This document shows, piece by piece, positions 1-6,429 of a stretch of 8,809 bases of DNA. A model generated the notes under the pieces. The model saw only the letters and a program-made list of their open reading frames with translations, was not told where the DNA came from and made no database searches. The stretch's first letter is position 1; each line of letters opens with the position of its first letter. Made by a program: the position numbers and the translations under genes. This DNA is from Spirochaeta sp. GTDB taxonomy: Bacteria > Spirochaetota > Spirochaetia > DSM-27196 > Alkalispirochaetaceae. The stretch lies in contig SKHA01000268.1 of the NCBI GenBank assembly GCA_007117185.1, positions 1 to 8,809 of the forward strand, given 5' to 3'.

Positions 1-1
1 T

Positions 2-748
2 CCCTTTGTCGGGCTGGGAAACTACGCGGTGGTGATGCAGAGCGACCAGTTCTGGTACACCTTCCTCTTCACCCTGGGGTTCACGGTGGTTGCGGTCACC
101 CTGGATATTTCACTGGGAATGCTCTTTGCCCTGGCAACGTTCTACGTCCCCCGGGGGATGAGGGGGGTTCTGCGGGCGTTGATCATCGTTCCCTGGGCGA
201 TTCCCAAGGTGATTCAGGCGTCGATGTGGCGCTGGATGCTCAACAGCGACGTGGGCCCCATCGGGGACATACTGGTCCGCCTGGGGATCGTCGAGCGACC
301 ACCCCTCTTCCTGGCGGACCGGGTCCTGGCGATGGTTAGCGTCGTTGCCGCCTACACCTGGAAGGGGTCAAGCATCGCTGCGTTCTTTCTGATGGGTGGG
401 CTGGCAATGATACCACGGGAGGTGCGGGAGTCGGCGATCGTGGACGGCGCGGGAGCGCTGCGGCGTTTTGTCTCCATTACCCTGCCGATGGTGATGCCCA
501 CCCTCTTCGTCGCGCTTCTGTATCGCAGTCAGGACGCGCTGCGCGTCTTCGATGTGGTCTACGGCCTTACCAGCGGAGGTCCGGGCACCAGCACCGACAC
601 GCTCAGCTCCTTCGCCTATCAGAACTACTTCCGGTATGCCCAGTTCGGGCGGGCGTCCACGTACGCGGTGGTTACCTTCGTTCTCATCGGAATCATCGGT
701 GTCTTTTATATCAGCAAGGTGAAGCAGAACTTCAGCTTCCGGGATTGA
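2..748 (+). CDS. Sugar ABC transporter permease, MalF/UgpA type (5' end missing)
   Basis: This is an inner-membrane permease subunit of a CUT1-type carbohydrate ABC importer. The reading frame is open to the left edge: before the first GTG at 29 it reads PFVGLGNYA, matching the conserved 'FVGLxNY' segment near the N-terminus of MalF/UgpA permeases. The GTG/ATG codons at 29-37 are therefore internal, and the first one or two helices lie off-window. Numbering from position 29, hydrophobic segments fall near residues 11-38, 48-66, 100-125, 150-166 and 210-228. The cytoplasmic EAA loop, which contacts the ATPase, is at residues 131-153 (EVRESAIVDGAG then ITLP). The C-terminal signature FDVVYGLTSGGPGTSTDTL at residues 174-192 is typical of the family. 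The gene is followed 22 bp downstream by the partner permease. The family assignment is secure; the substrate is inferred from the downstream alpha-mannosidase. Confidence 0.93.
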   Translation, partial: PFVGLGNYAVVMQSDQFWYTFLFTLGFTVVAVTLDISLGMLFALATFYVPRGMRGVLRALIIVPWAIPKVIQASMWRWMLNSDVGPIGDILVRLGIVERPPLFLADRVLAMVSVVAAYTWKGSSIAAFFLMGGLAMIPREVRESAIVDGAGALRRFVSITLPMVMPTLFVALLYRSQDALRVFDVVYGLTSGGPGTSTDTLSSFAYQNYFRYAQFGRASTYAVVTFVLIGIIGVFYISKVKQNFSFRD

Positions 749-759
749 TCAAATTGAAC

Positions 760-766
760 AGGGGGG
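760..766 (+). promoter_or_regulatory. Shine-Dalgarno site for the second permease
   Basis: AGGGGGG ends 4 nt before the GTG at 771. It lies in the 22-bp gap after the first permease stop and supports GTG 771 as the start, since no other strong purine run lies nearby. Confidence 0.6.
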
Positions 767-770
767 ATTC

Positions 771-1613
771 GTGACCAAACGACAGCAGATCCGGCAGCAC
801 CGGGCGATCTCGTCGCTGATCCTCGTGGTGATCGGCCTGTGGTGTCTCTTTCCGCTGGTGTGGATCGCCGTCACCTCCATCAAGCCGCTGGGAACAGAGT
901 ACCGGATCCCGGTGGAGTATTGGCCACAGAATCCAACGCTGGAGAACTACCGCACCGTCCTGGGCGAACGGTTCACCATTCAGCGGTCCATCTTCAACAG
1001 CCTGGTGGTGTCCACCGGATCGGTGGTAGGGACGCTGCTCCTGGCCACCCTTTCAGCGTACGCGATTGCGCGGATGCGGTTTCGCTTCCGCTTTCAGACG
1101 TTGTACATGATGCAGATCGCCGGGATGATTCCGCCTATCGTGGTGATCGCCCCCACCTTCGTACTGATGCGCTCGCTGGGGTTGCTGCGCACCTACTGGG
1201 CGATGATCCTGCCCAACACCGTCTACGCGCTGCCCCTCTCATCGTTCCTGATCGCCAGTTACTTCGCCAATGTTCCCTTCGAGCTTGAAGACGCGGCAAA
1301 GATCGACGGCGCCGGCACAATGACCACCATCTTTCGAGTGATTCTGCCGGTGGCCGCCCCGGGAATCTTCTCTGCGGGGGTGCTGGCGTTTCTGGGGTCC
1401 TGGGGTGAGTTCATGCTGGCCAACACCGTCTCCATCGGTTCAGCAGCGGTGGAGACGGTACCGGTGGCGGTGTTGAGTCTGAGTCGCGCCTTCGACCTGC
1501 AGTGGGCGTGGGTCGCTGCGGGAACGATGGTCTCGATTGTGCCGATCATCGTCGCTGTCCTGCTGCTGCAAAGGTTTGTGGTGACTGGGCTGTCCGCGGG
1601 TGGGCTCAAGTAG
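771..1613 (+). CDS. Sugar ABC transporter permease, MalG/UgpE type
   Basis: This is the second membrane subunit of the CUT1-type sugar importer, pairing with the preceding permease. At 280 residues it has the usual MalG/UgpE length. The N-terminal helix is at about residues 13-36 and ends in the typical 'TSIKP' (residues 35-39), followed by the family's 'NPTLENYRTVL' periplasmic stretch (54-64). Further hydrophobic segments lie near 76-100, 111-134, 142-164, 190-212 and 246-268. The EAA loop is at residues 171-193 (ELEDAAKIDGAG then ILP). The chosen GTG start has a strong AGGGGGG four bases upstream. The stop TAG at 1611-1613 lies inside or one base before the start of the mannosidase gene, so the two are probably translationally coupled. 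No ATPase gene follows, so the importer may share an MsmK/UgpC-type ATPase encoded elsewhere or upstream. The substrate is inferred only from context. Confidence 0.94.
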   Translation: MTKRQQIRQHRAISSLILVVIGLWCLFPLVWIAVTSIKPLGTEYRIPVEYWPQNPTLENYRTVLGERFTIQRSIFNSLVVSTGSVVGTLLLATLSAYAIARMRFRFRFQTLYMMQIAGMIPPIVVIAPTFVLMRSLGLLRTYWAMILPNTVYALPLSSFLIASYFANVPFELEDAAKIDGAGTMTTIFRVILPVAAPGIFSAGVLAFLGSWGEFMLANTVSIGSAAVETVPVAVLSLSRAFDLQWAWVAAGTMVSIVPIIVAVLLLQRFVVTGLSAGGLK

Positions 1614-4600
1614 CGTGATCCCGGGCAACGAAGGATATACGGTCCACGTCGTCTCCCATACCCACTGGGACCGGGAGTGGTACCGGACGCGGCAGCAGTT
1701 TCGCCTTGCCCTGGCTGAGACGGTGGACACCGTGCTTCAATACCTGCGGGAAGACCCGGCGTTCCGGGCGTTTCTCCTGGACGGTCAGGCGGTACTGGTA
1801 GAGGACTATCTTTCCCTGCGCCAGGACCGCCCGGAGCTGGCAGCGGAGCTGACCAGCCGCGTCGGTGAGGGGCGGCTGTCCATCGGACCGTGGTACACCC
1901 AGCCGGACGAGTTTCTCGTTTCCGGAGAGAGCCTGATCCGCAACCTGCAGATCGGTATCGCCACCGCCGCGCGTTACGGTGGGGCGATGCGTCTGGGGTG
2001 GATTCCCGACACCTTCGGTCACATCGCCCAGCTGCCGCAGATTCTGAGGGGCTTCGGGATTACCGCCGCCGCCCTCACCCGGGGCGTTGGTGATGAGCTG
2101 CCGGGGCCGCGGAGCGAGTTCCGCTGGCGCAGCCCCGACGGCAGCGAGGTGCTGGTTCTGCACCAGGTTCAGGGGTACTTCAGCGCCGGGCTGATGGCGT
2201 TCCCCTACTTCTGGGGCGACGTGGTCCAGGCTGCGCCCTCGGTGCAGCAGGCGATAGAGCGGGTCAAGCCGCTCCTGGAGGGGCTGCGTGACAACAGTGG
2301 CAGCAGCCAGCTGGTCCTGTGGAACGGGGCGGACCACATGCCCCCGGAACCGGGTATCACCGAGACGATCCGGCAGTTGAACCTGTGGGGCGCCACCACG
2401 CCGGAGGGCTACCACTTCCTTCACAGCTCGGTGGAACAGGCCGCCGGCGCCGTTGCGGCGGCTGGCGCCGTTGCGGCGGCCACCCCCGGCGGGGAGGCCC
2501 TCCCGGTGGTAACCGGGGAGCTGCGGGGCAGCCGCTACCACCCCATGCTCTACGGGATTCTCTCCACCCGGACGTACCTGAAACAGCACAACAGCCGGGT
2601 CCAGCACCTTCTGGAACGGTATACCGAACCGCTGGCCGCCTTGAGTGGGCGGGACTGGCACGAGGAGATCCGCGAAGGGTGGCGCCTGCTGCTGCAGAAC
2701 CACGGCCACGACAGCATCGGCGGGTGCAGCATCGACGAGGTACATCGGGAGATGCGTAGCCGCTTCACCCAGGCCGGGGAGATAGCCGACCAGGTGGCGG
2801 AGAACGCCCTGCGGCGCATTGCCGCCGGGCTCACCCCGCCGCCGGGCTCGCCGCCTGCTCCACCGTCCGCGGCCGGGTTAGCGGGATGCCTCGTCTTTTC
2901 CCCGGCGGACCGCCCCCGTAGCGCCGTGGTTGAACACGTGTACCGGGGGGCGGCGCTACCTGAAGAGCACCTGGTCGCTGTGGATGCCTCTGGAGCCACC
3001 CACCCGGTGCAACTGATCTCGCAGGAACTGTGCGACTACGGCTGGCTCAACCGCCTGACCACCACCGGCGAGGCAAAGCAGGCCCTGCCGTGGTGGCAGG
3101 AGGTACTGCGGCAGATGGACAACCTTGAGATCGCCGGCTGCAACCTGGCTCCGGCGAGGGCGCCAGCCCACACGCCGTCGGACGCTCCAGCTCCGGCGGC
3201 GAACACCACCCCCGCAAAACTCCAGCTGCAGCTGGCGGATCACCTCTCTCACGGGAACAGCGCGGTGATCGCAGAGCTCGCCCGGGAGCTTGCAGCGCTC
3301 CCGGGGGGACCGGATCAACCCCTGGCCATCACCGCTTCGTTTTACCGCTGCACCCTTGCGTTTGCACCGCGGCTGCCCCCGTTGGGATTCGCCTCGTTCC
3401 GGCTTTGTCCTTCGTCGCCACAACAGCCGGGGGCGCGGCTTCCCGGAGCCGGGGTAGAGGTCCGGGTAGAAGAAGGGGTCCTGCACTTCAGTGGGGGGAC
3501 CCTGTCCTTCCCCCGGGACGGCAGCGTTGAGCTCACCACCACCGGTGGGAAGCGCTTCCCCGGGCTGAACCGTCTCGCGCTCCAGGGTGACGCCGGGGAC
3601 ACCTACGACTTTTGTCTCGAAGGCGACCGGAGACAGCTGCTGCCGGTAGAGCCGGCGGTGATCACCGTTCTTGAGGGTGGTCCGGTCCGGGCAACGATGC
3701 AGATCCGGGCACACTACCCCAAGGTGGGTACGGTCACAACGACGGTCGCGGTGGAGGCGGGAAGCGAGCGCGTCGCGTTTCGTACCGAACTTACCAACAC
3801 GATGCAGGACTGCCGGCTGCAGGTGGAGTTCCCCCTGTCCGGAACCTCACGGGTACTGGCGGATGCACCGTTCAGCGTTGAGGAACGCCCGCCCGCCACC
3901 ACGCCGACGACCGCGCAGACCACTGCTCAGAACACCGCGCACTGGCTGCAGCCTCCGGCGGAGACCGCCCCGCACAGTCAGTGGGTCGCCCCCGGCAGCA
4001 GCGATGACGCGTTTGTGCTCTACGCACCGGGGCTGCCGGAGCACGAGGTACGCCGGGAAGGGGGTGTTTCCCTGACACTGCTCCGTTGTGTGGGATGGCT
4101 CTCCCGGGGGGATATGAAGACCCGGGTGGGCCACGCCGGGCCGATGATCGCCACCCCTGAAGCGCAGTGCCCGGGGCCGGCGGTATTCCAGTACCACCTG
4201 CAATGGTTTCCTGGCAGTGCCGCGGTGGAAGAGGCAGTTCCCCGCCTGGCCGGAGCAACCCTGCCCCCCCGAACTGTCCCGGTTGCAACGGCGAGCACCC
4301 CTGCGGCCCCGTCGTCTCTCATGGACCTTGAGGGAACTGATTTCGTCCTCACCAGCTGCACCGGCGGGGAAAAGGCCGCAGCCGGCGGCCCGCCCCAAGG
4401 CGCCGGGCCGATAACGGTGCGTTTCTACAACTGCCGCTCCCGGGAGGTAACCGCACGGATCCGTCTGCACCGCAGCGTCCTTTCCTGCAGCAGGGTCACC
4501 CTGGACGGGAGGCTCCTTCAGGAGCTGCCCGTCGACGCCAACGGGTGGGTAACCGTCGCCGCGGCACCCCGGGAGATCATCACTCTGGCGCTGCGCTTGA

Positions 4601-4620
4601 GTCTACCGTATTCCGCTTGA
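1600..4620 (+). CDS. Alpha-mannosidase, glycoside hydrolase family 38
   Basis: This enzyme hydrolyses alpha-D-mannosides with a retaining, zinc-dependent mechanism. It has no signal peptide, so it should act in the cytoplasm on imported substrate. The N-terminal catalytic domain starts with HTHWDREWY (residues 20-28), where H22 and D24 match the zinc ligands of GH38. The nucleophile is D137 in GWIPDTFGH. GADHMPPEP (243-251) is a conserved active-site segment, and H370-D371 in NHGHDSIGG supplies the remaining zinc-site residues. The C-terminal beta-sandwich part carries GDAGDTYDF (663-671) and the conserved stretch VGWLSRGDM followed by AGPMIATPEAQ (831-856). At 1006 residues it exceeds E. coli MngB (about 880). 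Pro/Ala/Thr-rich insertions near 411-426, 518-540, 764-780 and 895-906, plus an Ala-rich tandem repeat at 281-294, account for part of the excess. The start is uncertain: GTG 1600 overlaps the permease by 14 bp with no clear ribosome site; GTG 1615 lies one base after its stop, with GGTGGG 10 nt upstream. The precise substrate (mannobiose, N-glycan fragments or mannosylglycerate) cannot be read from sequence. Confidence 0.95.
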   Translation: MGSSSVIPGNEGYTVHVVSHTHWDREWYRTRQQFRLALAETVDTVLQYLREDPAFRAFLLDGQAVLVEDYLSLRQDRPELAAELTSRVGEGRLSIGPWYTQPDEFLVSGESLIRNLQIGIATAARYGGAMRLGWIPDTFGHIAQLPQILRGFGITAAALTRGVGDELPGPRSEFRWRSPDGSEVLVLHQVQGYFSAGLMAFPYFWGDVVQAAPSVQQAIERVKPLLEGLRDNSGSSQLVLWNGADHMPPEPGITETIRQLNLWGATTPEGYHFLHSSVEQAAGAVAAAGAVAAATPGGEALPVVTGELRGSRYHPMLYGILSTRTYLKQHNSRVQHLLERYTEPLAALSGRDWHEEIREGWRLLLQNHGHDSIGGCSIDEVHREMRSRFTQAGEIADQVAENALRRIAAGLTPPPGSPPAPPSAAGLAGCLVFSPADRPRSAVVEHVYRGAALPEEHLVAVDASGATHPVQLISQELCDYGWLNRLTTTGEAKQALPWWQEVLRQMDNLEIAGCNLAPARAPAHTPSDAPAPAANTTPAKLQLQLADHLSHGNSAVIAELARELAALPGGPDQPLAITASFYRCTLAFAPRLPPLGFASFRLCPSSPQQPGARLPGAGVEVRVEEGVLHFSGGTLSFPRDGSVELTTTGGKRFPGLNRLALQGDAGDTYDFCLEGDRRQLLPVEPAVITVLEGGPVRATMQIRAHYPKVGTVTTTVAVEAGSERVAFRTELTNTMQDCRLQVEFPLSGTSRVLADAPFSVEERPPATTPTTAQTTAQNTAHWLQPPAETAPHSQWVAPGSSDDAFVLYAPGLPEHEVRREGGVSLTLLRCVGWLSRGDMKTRVGHAGPMIATPEAQCPGPAVFQYHLQWFPGSAAVEEAVPRLAGATLPPRTVPVATASTPAAPSSLMDLEGTDFVLTSCTGGEKAAAGGPPQGAGPITVRFYNCRSREVTARIRLHRSVLSCSRVTLDGRLLQELPVDANGWVTVAAAPREIITLALRLSLPYSA
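2446..2481 (+). repeat. In-frame 18-bp tandem duplication in the mannosidase gene
   Basis: Two adjacent copies of an 18-bp unit (GGCGCCGTTGCGGCGGCT, 2446-2463 and 2464-2481) differ only in the last base. They encode two copies of GAVAAA within an Ala-rich stretch (residues 281-294) lying between the active-site segments GADHMPPEP and HGHDSIGG. The duplication keeps the frame. It probably arose by slippage and sits in a surface loop; both are inferences. Confidence 0.85.
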
Positions 4621-6319
4621 TCTTCTTGGTGGAAGTCATCTCCATCTCCTCTTCCACGATGATGGTACGGTTGATCCGCTGGTAGGGCTGCAACCGCTGG
4701 TTGACCTCCCCCACGATCTCGTCGATCCGCGCCTTGATCTGCTCCGGCCCTGCTCCGGCAAACAGGTCGCCGTTGGGAAACACCAGCGCTTCGATCAGCT
4801 CGGATTTCTTTGCGCGGTCCGCCTGATATCCCCTGACGAGGATCTGCGCCACCTCGTCGTGGAGCTGGAACTCGTTCTCGATCTCCTCGGGATAGACGTT
4901 CTTGCCCCCCTCGCTGACGATCAGGTTCTTGGCGCGGCCGGTAAGGTACAGGTAGTTTTCGCTGTCCAGGTACCCCAGATCGCCGGTGCGGAAGTAGCCG
5001 TCCTCGGTAAAGACCGCCGCTGTCTCCTCGGGCATCTGATAGTATCCCTGCATCACCATTGGCCCCTTGACGACGATCTCACCCACGCCGCGACTGTCCG
5101 GGTTCAGGATGCGCACGTCAGTCCGGGGCAGGACCTTGCCTACCGAAGTCTCCTTGTAGTGGTAAATGGGGTTGAGGGTGAGGATCGGCGAGGTCTCGGT
5201 GAGACCGTATCCCTGGACGAAGTCGATGCCCAGCTGGTTGTACTGGCGAAAGACACTCGGCGCCAGGGGCCCCCCGCCGGAGATGCAGATACGGATGGAC
5301 GAGAGGGAGGCCTTCTCCAGGACGCTGTGAAAGAGCTTCTTCCCGGGGTTCTTGCCGGTCATCTTCTTGATGAGCCCGCTCTTCCACATGAGAAAGCGGA
5401 TCAGGCCGTAAACCACAACGCCCTTCTCGCGGATACCCCGCATGATCCCCGCCAGCAGCTTATTAAAGAGCATGGGTACGCCGAGGAACATCGTCACCTG
5501 CGCTGCCCGCAAGTCGTGAAGAATCTGACTCACCGCCACCCGTTTGCCGAAAACCGTCTCGGCCCCCACGGAGAAGCTTTCCATGAACACCGCCAGCATG
5601 CAGTAGCTGTGGTGGATGGGCAACAACGCGTAAAAGACATCGGTATGCAGAATGGTGAGGTTCGCCTGTGCCAGCAGGCAGTCGCTGACGAAGTTCTCGT
5701 GGGTCAGCACAACACCCTTGGGACGACCGGTGGTTCCGGAGGTAAACATGATCGCCGCCACCTCTTCGCTCTTTGCCGCCACCACCGGATGATCGCGTTC
5801 GGCCTTCATCTCGTAGATGTACCGGTCTTTCTTCGGAGAGAGGCTGATCACCGCCGCGAGGCCCTTGCCCCCGGTGCCGGCCCCGGCCCCGGCAAAATGG
5901 TCCCAGCGTTCTTCATCCACAAAGAGCACCTTCGCACCACCGGCAGCGATGAGGTTACCGATCTCGCCGTCGTGGAGCTGGTAGTCGATAGGTACAACAA
6001 TCCCTCCCGCAAAGAGTGTGGCCAGGTAGGCGATGGCCCACTCGGGGCTGTTCTTGCCGGTCACGGCAACACGATCGCCGTGTTCCACCCCCAGGGAGCG
6101 CAGGTACTGTGCCACCGTCAGGATCCGGGCGTGAGCTTCACGGTAGGTGAGGCTTACCCGGTCCGGCTCGTACACGGTGAAACAGGGCCGATCGGGATAA
6201 CGTCGGACGGAAATCTGGAAGAGCTCCGGAATGGTGGGCCAGGTGCCGGAGAAGATACCTCCGCGGTACTCCTCAAGGAAGTCCCAGGGAGTCGGTTGAG
6301 ATTCTTTCTGATGTGCCAT
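4580..6319 (-). CDS. AMP-forming long-chain fatty acid-CoA ligase (acyl-CoA synthetase)
   Basis: This enzyme activates a fatty acid with ATP to acyl-AMP and then forms acyl-CoA. It belongs to the ANL superfamily and is about 579 residues, of normal length. Numbering from the ATG at 6319: the P-loop TSGTTGRPKG is at 193-202; LPIHHSY, typical of long-chain ligases, at 233-239; ISGGGPL at 346-352; the adenine-binding motif GYGLTETSP at 370-378; the ATP-ribose motif TGD at 445-447 and the hinge-region GRAKNLIV (R462) follow; and the C-terminal TSTKKIKR carries the likely adenylation lysine K566. The usual Gly before that Lys is replaced by Lys. An AGAGAGTGG stretch (143-151), encoded by a GC repeat at 5867-5893, is a small low-complexity loop. 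An in-frame GTG at 6325 is an alternative start; neither has a good ribosome site. The last 41 bp overlap the convergent mannosidase gene. Chain-length preference and physiological role (fatty acid use or lipid recycling) are not determinable here. Confidence 0.93.
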   Translation of the reverse strand: MAHQKESQPTPWDFLEEYRGGIFSGTWPTIPELFQISVRRYPDRPCFTVYEPDRVSLTYREAHARILTVAQYLRSLGVEHGDRVAVTGKNSPEWAIAYLATLFAGGIVVPIDYQLHDGEIGNLIAAGGAKVLFVDEERWDHFAGAGAGTGGKGLAAVISLSPKKDRYIYEMKAERDHPVVAAKSEEVAAIMFTSGTTGRPKGVVLTHENFVSDCLLAQANLTILHTDVFYALLPIHHSYCMLAVFMESFSVGAETVFGKRVAVSQILHDLRAAQVTMFLGVPMLFNKLLAGIMRGIREKGVVVYGLIRFLMWKSGLIKKMTGKNPGKKLFHSVLEKASLSSIRICISGGGPLAPSVFRQYNQLGIDFVQGYGLTETSPILTLNPIYHYKETSVGKVLPRTDVRILNPDSRGVGEIVVKGPMVMQGYYQMPEETAAVFTEDGYFRTGDLGYLDSENYLYLTGRAKNLIVSEGGKNVYPEEIENEFQLHDEVAQILVRGYQADRAKKSELIEALVFPNGDLFAGAGPEQIKARIDEIVGEVNQRLQPYQRINRTIIVEEEMEMTSTKKIKRNTVDSSAAPE

Positions 6320-6355
6320 GATCACAGTCTAACGCAGATACGGCGGTTTGAAAAG

Positions 6356-6361
6356 ATTTTA
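6356..6361 (-). promoter_or_regulatory. Possible -10 element for the acyl-CoA synthetase gene
   Basis: On the minus strand 6361-6356 reads TAAAAT, five of six matches to TATAAT, about 37 nt upstream of the ATG at 6319. No good -35 element lies at the right distance (the best hexamer, TTGCGA at 6391-6386, is 24 nt away), so this is a weak call in AT-rich sequence. Confidence 0.25.
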
Positions 6362-6377
6362 TCGGTTAATCGACCGA
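6362..6377. other. Short inverted repeat in the divergent intergenic region
   Basis: TCGGT (6362-6366) and ACCGA (6373-6377) form 5-bp arms around a 6-bp centre. The element lies between the two divergent genes, beside the candidate -10 for the acyl-CoA synthetase. A second, perfect 8-bp palindrome GCAATTGC (6388-6395) overlaps the candidate -35 of the kinase promoter. Either could be an operator half, but such short symmetric sequences also occur by chance. Beyond these and the promoters, the 6320-6429 spacer holds nothing recognisable except its marked AT-richness. Confidence 0.2.
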
Positions 6378-6391
6378 CTATTTCTTCGCAA

Positions 6392-6421
6392 TTGCAAATA
6401 ATCTCATCATAAACCTATAAT
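6392..6421 (+). promoter_or_regulatory. Sigma-70-type promoter for the sensor kinase gene
   Basis: A perfect -10 hexamer TATAAT (6416-6421) is preceded, with an 18-bp spacer, by TTGCAA (6392-6397), which matches four of six bases of the -35 consensus. The region is much more AT-rich than the flanking genes, as expected of a promoter. Transcription would begin about 6428-6429, directly at the ATG at 6430, leaving almost no leader. The AGGGA at 6422-6426 would then lie upstream of the transcript start and could not act as a ribosome site for that ATG. Confidence 0.6.
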
Positions 6422-6429
6422 AGGGAAAA

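Noticed and set aside
29..37. GTG/ATG codons as the start of the first permease
   Set aside because: The frame remains open to the left edge and encodes the conserved FVGLxNY segment before these codons, so they are internal.
1606..2745. Open frame of 379 codons on the - strand inside the mannosidase gene
   Set aside because: The + strand holds the complete GH38 catalytic motifs. The antisense product is Pro/Gly/Arg/Val-rich without domain features, typical of a GC-rich shadow frame.
2956..4470. Further antisense frames opposite the C-terminal half of the mannosidase (2956-3714 and 3847-4470)
   Set aside because: Arg/Gly/Pro-rich translations, no motif, no ribosome site, and entirely inside a well-supported gene.
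4629..4657. Inverted repeat GTGGAAG / CTTCCAC just after the mannosidase stop, a possible terminator
   Set aside because: The arms are only 7 bp with a 15-nt loop and no U-tract on either strand, and the site is inside the ligase coding sequence. Such pairs are expected several times by chance in a window of this size.
5867..5893. GC-rich repeat (GGCCCC-like units) in the ligase gene as a mobile or regulatory repeat
   Set aside because: It simply encodes an Ala-Gly loop in frame, is short and is not found elsewhere in the window.
4859..6412. Long open frame (517 codons) on the + strand opposite the acyl-CoA synthetase gene
   Set aside because: It is a mirror of a gene with strong G/C third-position bias. 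Its translation is rich in His, Val and Asp with no recognisable domain, while the minus strand carries all ligase motifs.
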